DNA from: Tenrec ecaudatus
Lineage: Eukaryota; Chordata; Mammalia; Afrosoricida; Tenrecidae
Length of the DNA stretch: 64,000 bases
Direction of reading: 5' to 3'
Assembly (NCBI RefSeq): GCF_050624435.1
Contig: NC_134534.1
Location: 68,967,501 to 69,031,500, forward strand
Both the position numbers and the translations under genes were made by a program. Shown here piece after piece: positions 23,580 to 32,782 of this stretch. The notes beneath the pieces are model-generated. The model saw only the letters and a list, made by a program, of their open reading frames with translations. It ran no database searches and had not been told where the DNA came from. How positions within the stretch are numbered: position 1 is the stretch's first letter; each line of letters starts with the position of its first letter.

Positions 23580-24300
23580 GTGTTTTTTATGTATAAGAAA
23601 GAGTTTTATATATGAGAGGAATTGAACATTGAAAAAGCATCCCAACCAAGTCCAGTACATGTCCATAAGTCTGATACTAGACCATATGTTCCATACCAAT
23701 CTATAAAGTCCTCTTCAGACTCACAAAACACATGCAATGACGCGGAGTGCAGGACGATCACAGGTAGAGCGTCTTTGTATCAGTGGCATTGTAAGTATCT
23801 CAGTGCTGGCAGGGGTCTCTTCCTGGCTTCTCCGGCTTCGGCAGTTTGGTTGCATCAGGGCAGGTCCAAGTGGCTTCTTGAGTTTAGGGCACTATCAGAG
23901 TTCCATGTGTCTTATCTCCTGCAATCCAATAAAATGATTTTTTAAAAGTTTATTGAAAATGGATTTAAAAGGGAATGGAATTTTTCTGTAAGCTTTCTGA
24001 AACCCCTTATTTATGTACACACACACACACACACACACACCTCACAAATTAACGTGGTTAGCTTCCAAAGATCAGGTTGTTATAATGCAAAAACTGGCAT
24101 CATGTGAAATGGAGGATGATCACATCATATTACAAAATGGAGGATGACTTCATCACCCAACTCTCAGCATTACATAACTGTCGAGTTATTATATTACTCC
24201 TAAACCACGGAACCATGACCCAGTCAAGCTGACATCGAACAGTAACCAGCACAGCCCTTGCCTCCCTCTTGCTGCACTTGACTGCCAGACCTCCTTTGTT
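23580..24300 (-). mobile_element. Fragmented LTR of the copy-C group, minus
   Basis: GAGTTTTATATATGAGAGG, GTCCATAAGTCTGATACTAG and CATGCAATGACGCGGAGTGC parallel copy C blocks. A later part (24095-24290) has CCAGTCAAGCTGACATCGAAC, like LTR edges elsewhere. A palindromic element and a CA run (24016-24040) sit between. Confidence 0.45.
23941..24003. mobile_element. Palindromic mini-transposon (MITE-like), diverged
   Basis: TTTAAAAGTTTATTGAAAATGG on the left mirrors TTTTTCTGTAAGCTTTCTGAAA on the right with mismatches. Same design as 24401-24466. Confidence 0.4.
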
Positions 24301-24400
24301 AATGTATAGCATGGTAGGATAGTAGACTTTTTATTGCTGTTACAACGGCAAAATGTTGTATAATGAAATAATTGTTAACTGAGGAGTAGTTATTGAGGGA

Positions 24401-24466
24401 GCTCCAAAAAGTCCATGGGAAAATGGAATTAAAGTTAGTGAAATCTTTCTATGAACTTTTTGAAGC
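24401..24466. mobile_element. Palindromic mini-transposon (MITE-like)
   Basis: GCTCCAAAAAGTCCATGGGAAA and the complement of TTTCTATGAACTTTTTGAAGC form an inverted repeat of about 21 bases around a 24-base centre. Short palindromes like this are usually non-autonomous mariner relatives. Confidence 0.55.
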
Positions 24467-24472
24467 CCTTTC

Positions 24473-24532
24473 TATCCATCCATCCATCCATCCATCCATC
24501 CATCCATCCATCCATCCATCCATCCATCCATC
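24473..24532. repeat. (CATC)n microsatellite
   Basis: About 15 uninterrupted tetranucleotide units next to the palindromic element. Confidence 0.95.
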
Positions 24533-24559
24533 TAGCTATCTGTTTATGAGGGCAGAGCA

Positions 24560-24722
24560 GATATGCATAGACACATTCCAAAAATTGCTTATCTGTTCAT
24601 CTGCTAATTGACATGTGAGCTCCTACTAGCTTTAGGCGACTGTGTTACTATGAACATCAGCGTGTAAGTAGTTGTTGGAATACCAGTTTTCCGTTCTGCT
24701 GGGTGTGCACCTAGGAATGGAG
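24560..24722 (-). mobile_element. Old L1M fragment 2, minus
   Basis: TTCATCTGCTAATTGACATG, TACTATGAACATCAGCGTG and GTGCACCTAGGAATGGAGG follow the L1M antisense consensus immediately after fragment 1. Confidence 0.65.
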
Positions 24723-24727
24723 GTGAC

Positions 24728-24885
24728 GAGAGCGCTGGTGGTACAGTGGATGATGCATTGGCCCCCAGCTGCCAGGACTGCAATATGAAACCACCAGCAG
24801 CTCTGGGACAAAGGAATGTGGCTTTCTACTCACATGGAGATTTAGACTTGCATTCCCTCACAGAAGGGTCACAGGAAAGAACGAG
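24728..24885 (+). mobile_element. AfroSINE, plus, interrupted
   Basis: GAGCGCTGGTGGTACAGTGG through TTTCTACTCACATGG. Its 3' part appears to resume at 25447-25515 (CCCACAGGGGTCGTTCCTG, CTATGACTCGG) beyond an L1 insertion. Confidence 0.7.
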
Positions 24886-24918
24886 ACAGCCGGGGAGCAG
24901 CACAGCACCGACAGAGCA

Positions 24919-25445
24919 CAAAACTTTCCACTAGTTCTTTAATGCTCCCCCCCCCCCCCCCCGCCTCACTATCATGACCCCAGTTCTACCTTACAAATCC
25001 GGCTAGACCGGAGCATGGACACTGCTACAGAGAAGAACTTTCCACACACGGAATACAGGACAGATAAACCCCTCAGGAACAGCAATGGGAGTAGTGATAC
25101 CATGAGGGTAGGGGGAAGGTGGGAGGAGTAGGGGAGCAATGGGGAACTGACTACAGTGATGTATTATCCTCCCCCACCTTCCCAAGGGGACGAACATCAG
25201 TCAAATGGATGAAGGGAGACAGCAGGCAGTGTAAGATATGAACATAAAGATTTATAATTTATCTGGGGTCCCTTAGGGTGGGAGGGTGGGGGAGAGAGGG
25301 GAAAAAGAGGATCTGATACCAAGGACTCAAAAAGAAAGTAAATGTTTAGAAAATGATGTTGGCAACATGTGTACAAATATGCATCATACAATTGATGTAT
25401 GGAATGTTATAAGAGCTACAAGAGTCTCCAATACATTATTTTTAA
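24919..25445 (+). mobile_element. Afrotherian L1 3'-end copy, plus, inside an AfroSINE
   Basis: Starts CTAGTTCTTTAATGCTCC, has a 16-base C run (24947-24962), and ends AAGAGTCTCCAATACATTATTT. The poly(A) is degraded. Confidence 0.75.
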
Positions 25446-25519
25446 AAATTACCGACCCACAGGGGTCGTTCCTGTAGGACTGCCATCGGATCTCTATGAC
25501 TCGGTTTGCATTGGAGTTT

Positions 25520-25745
25520 TTCATGGTTTCTGTTTATTATTCTGAGCTTCCACTAAACTGTTTCCACAGTAGTTACACTATTTTACACTCGCCAGCAATG
25601 TACATTAGCTCCAATTGCTCCACACTCTCACCATTTGTTATTTCCTAGTTTTTTGGGCAGTATTTTAAATGGTAGTATTCTAGCATTGTGAAGTTGTATC
25701 TTATTGTATTGATTTATAATTATTGAACAATATTAATATCACTCA
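25520..25745 (-). mobile_element. Old L1M fragment 3, minus
   Basis: CTGTTTCCACAGTAGTTACAC, CCAGCAATGTACATTAGCTCC and GTTGTATCTTATTGTATTGA are L1M antisense text continuing from fragment 2. Confidence 0.75.
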
Positions 25746-25789
25746 CAACTAAACTTTTATTGAAAATCATCTTTAAAAGGTTGCAGCAG

Positions 25790-26815
25790 TACACTGAGAG
25801 GGAGTTGCCAGAAATTCAAGCAAATTCAGAAGAGAACTTGTAACAAAAGGTATATCATTAATGACACCAGGTGGATCTTGGCTGAAAGCCGAGAATACCT
25901 GAAAGATGTCGACTTGTGTTTTATTGACTATGCAAAGACGTTCAACTGTGTGGATTATAACAAGCTATGGATCACATTGAGAAAAATGGGAATTCCAGAC
26001 GTGCTGTTGTGTTCCCACCGAACCTGTAGATTAACCACGGAGGCACTCATTTGAAAAGAACAAGGGGGTACTGTGTGGTTTAAAATCAGGAAAATCGGGC
26101 ATCATATGTGTATCCTTTCACTATACTTATTCAGTGTGTAGACTGAGCAAACAATCTGAGAAGCTGGACTGCATGCAGATGACACAACTTCATTGCCTGA
26201 AAGCCAAGAGGACTTAGAAGCGTTCAGTATGAATTGCAGTTCAATATAAAACCCCAAACCAAAAACACCCCAACAAAACCCAAACTCATTGCCATCGAGT
26301 TAATTCTCTTAGCTACTTCATAGGTAGAACCACTCAGGTTTCCAACTCTTTATAGGCATCGAAAGCCTCATCTTTCTCTCAAACTCACAGGAAAGAACTC
26401 CAAAATCCTCAGCTTTCTTGGATTCACAATCAACACCAATGGAGCCATCTAGAAATCAAATGATATATTTCATGGGGCAAATTTGCTGCTGATTAAAGTT
26501 AAAGAAGAAAAACCCACTCTAATGGCTAAGGTGCACCTGTTGCAGGCCATGCTTCTTTCGAGTGCACTCGAAGTGAGCATGGTGAGACGTCAGCGTGTGT
26601 GCTTTGGGCAGTCACCAATGGGAGCAGGCCTTGGAGAAGGTAAATGGAGGGCCAATGACAAGAGGACTGACAAGACAGGACTCAGCAGACAGACCGACAG
26701 TGGCTTCAACAGTGGGCTCACACAGAGCACGAGGAGGATGTAGGACCAGGTAGCATTTCTTTTATACTCACTATGAGTTGGAACCAACTTGAAGGCACCT
26801 AACAGTCAATGATGG
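25790..26815 (+). mobile_element. AfroRTE LINE fragment with reverse-transcriptase remnants, plus
   Basis: Translation includes FIDYAKTFNCVDYNKLW, the palm motif of an RTE-clade reverse transcriptase, and HADDT in place of YADDT. The 3' end is GAGTTGGAACCAACTTGAAGG then CACCTAACAG. Stops and shifts throughout; it is dead. It is interrupted by an AfroSINE at 26250-26395 and itself sits in an old L1M. Confidence 0.85.
26250..26395 (-). mobile_element. AfroSINE, minus, inside the RTE
   Basis: CCAAACTCATTGCCATCGAG starts the complement of the SINE tail and it runs to ...CATCTTTCTCTCAAACTCAC. Truncated. The RTE frame resumes on the right. Confidence 0.6.
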
Positions 26816-27060
26816 TGAGCATCTTCTCATGTATGCCTTCTTTAAAGGAATACCTATTTAAGCTCTTTGTCTACTTTCTAACTCTATTTTTTGATCATTG
26901 AACTGTAAAAGCTCTTTTCATAGTCTGTGCATCAAAGACTTACAGCAAATATCCTCTTTAGTTCTGAAGATTGTCGTTTTACTTGCTTGATTGTATCCTC
27001 TGATGTATAAACATTTTTATTTTCAATGATGGCCCCATCTTGTGAAAGTATGTATCTAAA
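26816..27060 (-). mobile_element. Old L1M fragment 4, minus
   Basis: GAGCATCTTCTCATGTATGCC through TGTATCCTCTGATGTATAAAC and CATTTTTATTTTCAATGATGG continue the L1M antisense consensus exactly where fragment 3 stopped. Confidence 0.75.
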
Positions 27061-27254
27061 AAATCCCCAATATCAAGTGGTTTTTATTTATTGGAAGTTA
27101 AAAGGATTTTCAGAACCAATAAATCTTATAAAGTGACTGATACAATCCACAGTGGTTTTTCTCACCCCAAAGCAAAGTGTACCTCTAAAATAATGAAACT
27201 GAGTTTTCACCGATGGCAGAAAAACTGACTCTGAAGACAATTTTGTGGGAGTTC

Positions 27255-27850
27255 CCATGGATTGGAATCCCCTTCTTGCATTTTAGGATTTTATTTCACT
27301 TGGATTCACAATCAGTCCCCATGGAAGCTACAGTCAAGAAATCAAATGGTGTATTGCATTGGGAAAATCTGCTGCAAAGACTTCTTTAAAGTGTTTGAAA
27401 GTCCAGATATCATCTTGAGGACTAAGATGCTCCTGACCTGAGCCATGGTATGGTTTTCAATCATCTCAGCTGCATGCGACAGTTGGGCAATGAGAAAGGA
27501 AGGACAGAAGAAGCATTGATACTTTTGAACTGTGGCGCTGGCAAAGAATGTTCAATATGCCCTGGATTTCCAGAAGAATAGCAAACCTGCTTTGGAAGAC
27601 AGACAGACAGACAGAAGGCTCCTTGGCAGTGAGAAAGGCTAGATTTCATCTCACATCTTTGGACATATTAGCAAGACATACCCGTCCTTGGAGAGGGACC
27701 TTATGCTTGGTAGAGGGTAAGCAAAAAAGGACAAGACTGTCAACAAGATTGAAGGACACAGTGGCTATAGCAACGAGCTCAAACAGAACAACAGTTGTGA
27801 CGGTGGCACAGGACCAGGCAGTGTTTCATTTCGTTTTACTGACTCGGCAG
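27255..27850 (+). mobile_element. AfroRTE 3' region, plus
   Basis: ATTTCACTTGGATTCACAATC, GGAAGCTACAGTCAAGAAATC and GGAAAATCTGCTGCAAAGAC are RTE ORF text; GGCACAGGACCAGGCAGTG marks the end. (GACA)n near 27598. Confidence 0.8.
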
Positions 27851-28189
27851 CCCCTCATACCACCACCCACTGTGCAGGATACGATTGAAGCTGGGGACCC
27901 AGAAGGAACTGGTTTCACTGAACAGACCCTTGAACAAGGAATGTGGGAAGAAACGAGTTGTGGGAGGCAGTGCCCAAGTGTGGGGGAATTCTAAGGGCAG
28001 TTCTGGCAAGGAGCCAAGGTTCCAACACCCCTAACAGCAGAGGTGACAAGTCTCTTAAGAAGACAGTGTTGGGGTTCTGGCTAGGTCATCCCAAAGATCT
28101 TTCCAACATTGTGCCTGGCTGTGTAATACTCAGATGTACTTCCCTGCCTGCACCGGGGAACAACAATAGTTCAACAACAAAAACAACCA
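27851..28189. other. Unassigned sequence
   Basis: No repeat or gene recognised; ends in CAACAACAAAAACAACC, possibly a SINE or RTE tail. Confidence 0.3.
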
Positions 28190-28385
28190 ACCCATGACCA
28201 GCAAGTGCATTCGGACTCATAGCGTCCCTATAGGAGTCTATCCATAGGATTTTCCAGGTCACTAGCGGTGCGGTGGGTTAGATGCTTTGCTGTCATGTGT
28301 TTTTCTCAGAACAGGGGTGGGTTTGAACCACTGACTTTTTTGTTGGGAGCTGACTTAACCACCAAGCATCAGGGGTCCTGGGGAT
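28190..28385 (-). mobile_element. AfroSINE, minus, diverged
   Basis: CATTCGGACTCATAGCGTCCC and GGGTTTGAACCACTGACTTTT are complements of the 3' and B-box regions. Confidence 0.6.
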
Positions 28386-28398
28386 TCCATCGGCTGTC

Positions 28399-29127
28399 TG
28401 TGGCAGTTAGATTTTATACCGACTTGTATTTGTGTAGGGGTGGAGTCCAACCTATCAATCAAGCCACAGCCTGATGATGCCTCTTGGGAGGCGTGGCCTT
28501 TTTATGAGAGATGCTGGGGACCTCTCCCAACTTTCTCTGCCCCTTCACTTCCTGCTTGCTGAGACTGTCTGCCTCCACGGTGGCCCTATGTGGACTTTCT
28601 GACCCTGAGAGCTCTCAGTGCCCTGCCACGTTCCCACCAACCTTGGGTCCATGTGACTCTGCCCCAGTGGCCTGTGATCTCCCTGCTTCCTGCATCACCT
28701 TTCAGTGTCCTCAGCCTGCAGCCATGTGAGTCTGAAGAGGGTTCTGACTAGCAATGGACCTATGGACATAAATTGGACTGGGCTGGCATGCCTTCTGGAT
28801 GTAAGAATACTTCTTGATAGAAAGCTTTTGCTTTTATTTTAAAAATAATTTTATTACGTGAAAGCTCTTTATTTACTTATTTATTTATTTTTTACATTTT
28901 ATTAGGGGCTCATACAACTCTTATCACAATCCATACATATACATACATCAATTGTATAAAGCACATCCGTACATTCTTTGCCCTAATCATTTTCAAAGCA
29001 TTTGCTCTCCACTTAAGCCCTTTGCATCAGGTCCTCTTTTTTTCCCTTCCCTCCCTGCTCGAAAGCTCTTTATTATGCATACATGTGTCACTGGTTTTGT
29101 TCCTCTCTGGACAACCCAGCGAACACA
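28399..29127 (+). mobile_element. Solo LTR, copy D, plus, interrupted by L1
   Basis: It starts TGTGGCAGTTAGATTTTATAC and ends GACAACCCAGCGAACACA. Removing the L1 insertion and one target duplication leaves about 528 bases, the size of copies A and B. The proposed host duplications (CTGTC, CTACC) match poorly. Confidence 0.55.
28874..29060 (-). mobile_element. Short L1 3'-end insertion, minus, with 14-bp TSD
   Basis: GAAAGCTCTTTATT occurs at 28860-28873 and 29061-29074. The T-rich left side and ATTTTATTAGGGGCTCATAC show antisense orientation. Truncated to about 190 bases. Confidence 0.9.
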
Positions 29128-29151
29128 CTACCAAACAAGCCAAGAACCAGT

Positions 29152-29345
29152 ATCAGTTGCTGAGTCGACCTCAAACCATGGTGACTTGTGTACGCCAGGA
29201 CAGAACTGTACTCTGCAGGGTTTTTCATGGTGATAGTTTTTGGAAGAAGATCACCAGTTCTTTCTTCCAAGGTGCTTCTGGTTCACTTGAACTGTCCGCT
29301 TTTGGGTTAGCAGTCAATCATGGTAACTGTTCGTGGTTAGGGAAT
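29152..29345 (-). mobile_element. AfroSINE, second subtype, minus
   Basis: GGTTTTTCATGGTGATAGTTT and GAAGATCACCAGTTCTTTC belong to a SINE subtype with AGATCGCCAGGCC rather than TTTCTACTCCC in the middle. Confidence 0.6.
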
Positions 29346-29380
29346 CCCCACCTGCTACCTCGTGCTGGTCATTGTTAGCG

Positions 29381-29381
<1 letters not shown>

Positions 29382-29430
<49 letters not shown>
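29382..29430. repeat. (GT)n(GA)n microsatellite
   Basis: About 17 GT units followed by GAGAGAGAGAGAGA. Confidence 0.95.
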
Positions 29431-29431
<1 letters not shown>

Positions 29432-29620
29432 TTCCTACTCATGCTGACCCTGTGTGCACAGCATGTAGAATGGCTGCAAAGGGTTGTTAAGACTGCATCT
29501 TTTTAGAAGCAGATCTCCAAGTCTGTCTTCTTAGGCATCTGAGTGGACTCAAACCACCATTTCTGTCCTAGTACTTGAGAACTTACCCGTTTGAGCCATG
29601 AAGGGACTGCCATGCCTGAG
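29432..29620 (-). mobile_element. AfroSINE, second subtype, minus
   Basis: CATGCTGACCCTGTGTGCAC, AGAAGCAGATCTCCAAGTC and GAGTGGACTCAAACCACC. Its right part is duplicated in tandem. Confidence 0.6.
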
Positions 29621-29694
29621 ACTCAAACCACCATTTCTATCCTAGTACTTGAGAACTTACCTGTTTGAGCCATGAAGGGACCGCCATGCCTGAT
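29547..29694. repeat. 74-bp tandem duplication
   Basis: Two adjoining units (29547-29620, 29621-29694), each from ACTCAAACCACCATTTCT to CATGCCTGA, differ at only three or four bases; so the duplication is young compared with the SINE it copies. Confidence 0.9.
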
Positions 29695-29709
29695 TTTCAT
29701 CCGCACGCA

Positions 29710-29975
29710 CTTCGAGTCTCCTTGGCTTTCAGCAAGCAAGGTTGTGTCATCTACATATTACAGGCTGCTAAGAAGCCTTCCTCTCATCCTGATGTCACGT
29801 TCGCCTTCATATCGTCCGGCTGCTCTGACGATTTGCTCAGCAGGCAGACTGAACATGTGTGCTGAGGAGAGAACCCTCCTGACTTCAGGCCGTGCTGTGT
29901 TCCCTTGCTCTGTTGGCATACCTGCCCTTAGGACCGTTCATTTCTGTTCCACCTTCACGAAACACAGTGCTTGGA
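29710..29975 (-). mobile_element. AfroRTE reverse-transcriptase fragment, minus
   Basis: TTTGCTCAGCAGGCAGACTGA, CTGACTTCAGGCCGTGCTG and CCCTTGCTCTGTTGGCATAC are complements of the region between RT motif A and the ADD box. Confidence 0.65.
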
Positions 29976-30403
29976 AAGGGTCTCCTGTGGGCTCTGTCCC
30001 AACAGTGAGCTCAGGGCATGTTACTGTTCAATAAGTTGTTTAATGTGCATTTTTATGATCTTTTCTCTACGTAGTTCAAAAGGACCCAGAAAACTCTTTT
30101 CTGTTATTTCTGTGTGCTTATGTATTATTTATCCTTCATGAACAGAACCTTTGAATCTGTAATAAGCATGGCTTAGCTGACTGGCAGAGTTGGGTGTGGA
30201 GGTCTTAGGGGGACTACTAGGGAAGCCTCTGAGTGAGGAGTTAACTGTAGGACATTCCAAACGAAAAGTGATGCCACTTCTGGAAACTGTGGCTAATTAT
30301 CCACATGATCACATCTTTGATCTTAAAAACTTTCCAAGCCACTTTATTCAACGCTGTGCAAGTTTCTTTCATATACATATTTTCAGTTGTGGTTGAGGTA
30401 AGC
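29976..30403. other. Unassigned sequence
   Basis: No repeat or gene recognised. Confidence 0.35.
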
Positions 30404-30955
30404 AAGAATTTGGTGGCATAGTCGTTACACATTGGGCTGCTAACCACAAGGTCAGCAGTTTGAAACTACCAGCCACTCCATAGGAGAAAAACAAGGCTTT
30501 CTGCCACTGTAAAGAGTTATAGTCTTGGGGGTGGGGGGAAATGGAAGAAACTGGAAACTGATTGCAATGATCCATGTATAACATCCCCACCCCCTGTGGG
30601 GGATGAACAACAAAAATGTGGGTGAAGGGAGACAGCAAATGGTGTAATATATGAAAATAATAATATTTTATAATTTATCAAGGGTTCATGAGGGTGGGAG
30701 GGGCAGGGAGGGAAAAAAGAGCTGATACCAAGGGCTCAAGTAGAAAGAAAATGCGTTGAAAATGATGATGTCAACAAATGTACAAATGTGTTTGATACAA
30801 TTGGTGTATGGATTGCTATAAGAGCTGTAAGAGCTCCCAATAAAATGATGTATGGAAGAAAAAAATTTACAGTCTTGGAAACCCACAATTATACCGGGTC
30901 CTACAGGGAAGCTATGAGCCAGAACTGACTTGATGTCAGTGAGGGTTTTTTTATG
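30404..30955 (+). mobile_element. AfroSINE, plus, split by L1
   Basis: Left part 30404-30527 ends TTATAGTCTTG; right part starts TTACAGTCTTG at 30867 and finishes GACTTGATGTCAGTGAGGG. The repeated 11-mer is the target duplication of the L1 between them. Confidence 0.85.
30528..30866 (+). mobile_element. L1 3'-end insertion, plus, inside an AfroSINE
   Basis: Starts at a GGGGTGGGGGG stretch and ends AGCTCCCAATAAAATGATG plus an A-rich tail. 5'-truncated at about 340 bases. Confidence 0.85.
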
Positions 30956-30959
30956 GATG

Positions 30960-31480
30960 GGAAATATATTGACCAGGATCCTTCTGGTTGCAAGTGCTAA
31001 AAAGGAAATCTGAATAAACTAAGTGAAAGGGAAAGTTCATTGCTGCACAGGAACGGGAAGGGCAGAATGCCCTAACCCCAGGGGTAGCTCAAAGGAGGGC
31101 TTCTTGGTTTCCATCAGGACCATCTTTATGTCTCTCCATCAAACCGTTTTCTTTCTCTTCCTCCCCCATCAGTTTACATGGCCTCATCCTCTACCACTGC
31201 ATGTTGGAATTTTCCAGATGGCATGGAACATGGCTTCAGGCAAGGCCAGACCTTCAACATTCCAGCTTAGTGATCCAAAAGGTTTCTCCTCTCATCTGCA
31301 ATTTATAAAACCCCAGGGGGTGTTTCTGGTTACCTTACTTTTGCCCCAATCCTATTTTGGAATGGTTACCATGGCTAGGAGGATGTGATTATTCATCAGG
31401 CCACTGGGTCAGGTATGTCTCTGCAGTAGAAGTGGAAGAGGAAGAAGGTTAGGAATGAATGCTGGACAAAGGCAGCTACG
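30960..31480 (+). mobile_element. Ancient mammalian interspersed repeat, class not resolved
   Basis: TCTGGTTGCAAGTGCTAAAAAGG, CCAGGGGTAGCTCAAAGG.., TGGGTCAGGTATGTCTCTGC and AATGCTGGACAAAGGCAGC follow, in order, a roughly 0.5-kb repeat I recall from many placental genomes. Confidence 0.4.
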
Positions 31481-31534
31481 TGCCTCTACCAAGAGCTCAC
31501 AGTCCTGCCTCATAATGCAGCCCGCTTCCATGTT

Positions 31535-31727
31535 GTTGTCTTCCTCGGTGTTGGAAATGCTTTGCGCTCCACTCCTAACCTAAAAGTTGGCAGTTTAAAC
31601 CCATTCAGTATTTCGGTAGAAGAAAGGGCCAATCAGCTTCTGTAAAGAGTACAGCCAGGAAAACCCCAGGGAGCAGTTCTGCTTTGTAATATGGAACTGC
31701 CATGAGTCCAAATCGATTCAGTGGCAA
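31535..31727 (+). mobile_element. AfroSINE, plus, diverged
   Basis: AAAAGTTGGCAGTTTAAACCC and TGCCATGAGTCCAAATCGATTC retain the B-box region and 3' end. Confidence 0.55.
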
Positions 31728-31734
31728 AGGGGAG

Positions 31735-31960
31735 TGTCCACTGCAGGACTCCAGTCCCTGGAGGGTGTCAATGGTTAACTGGCTCTGTCACCACAGAAAG
31801 GAAAGGTTGGTGGTTCAAGTTTGCCCAGAGGCACCTGAGAAGAAAGGTCAGGCAGCTTTTCGAAAGTCAACCCCAGGAGACCTAAAGGAGCACAGGTATA
31901 CTGGGAGGCCCACGGGCTATCGTGAAGGGGAATCAACTGGAAGGCGGTGGATGGATTTTT
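31735..31960 (+). mobile_element. AfroSINE, second subtype, plus
   Basis: GTCAATGGTTAACTGGCTC, AAGGTTGGTGGTTCAAGTTTG and GAAAGGTCAGGCAGC identify the subtype. Confidence 0.65.
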
Positions 31961-32520
31961 TTTTGAGAATCTGTAATTTTCTTCTGTACTTCAAATAGAA
32001 ACCCATCATCTACACTTTCTCAATCTTTTTTCATCCTAAAGGACTGTTTCCGAAAACAGAAACCCCAGTCCTCACTAGTTTAGATGGAATATTTTCAATC
32101 TTTTTAAACTATCAATTCCTTCTGCTCCCCTGCCGGAATCTCCCCAGCCCATTTCACACGCCTCACTCCGCCCTCCGCCCATGACCTGCTGCCCTTAAAT
32201 CCTTCCCTGCTGCCAATTTTCTGTTTCTCCCTCCAGATCCAGTCTCCACTTTTCTCCACTCTGTCCTGTGACCTGGAGGCAGACAGGGCTGGACTACCTC
32301 ATCTTCTGGCTCCAGTGAGGACAATTAGCAGACCAGAGGTAGGCAGGAATGTGAGGACTCAGGAACCTGTTTAATTTAATTGCTTTCTCCCTGCAGGGGC
32401 CTGGAAGGCTAACCCTGTTCTTCTACTGAATGTCATAACTCACACCTGTGGTCTTCATGTGGTTTTCTCTATCCAGCTTTTGTAAACTTCTACCTCCCCT
32501 GACCCTTGAGGACTTGGGCG
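31961..32520. other. Unassigned sequence
   Basis: No repeat or gene recognised; pyrimidine-rich between 32110 and 32260. Confidence 0.35.
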
Positions 32521-32782
32521 GGGAATATACAAGGGTGATTTAAACCACTTGTGGAAAAATGGAATTAAAAGATAATAGACTTCTACAATCTTTCTATATA
32601 TTTTTCTATAGAGTTGCTCTGAGTCGGGAGACTTCATGTCAGTGAGTGGTGGTGGTGGGGAGCTGTGATCATGGTCTCAAGGCAGCTGCTATGATTTGGA
32701 TCTACAAATATGATGTCTACAAGCAGAAGGATTACCATTTTAGCTCTCCTTTGAAGAGCAATGGAACTTTACACAAATCTCC

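Noticed and set aside
24473-24532. Regularly spaced short repeats as a possible CRISPR or telomeric array
   Set aside because: A simple uninterrupted tetranucleotide microsatellite without spacers, in a mammalian genome.
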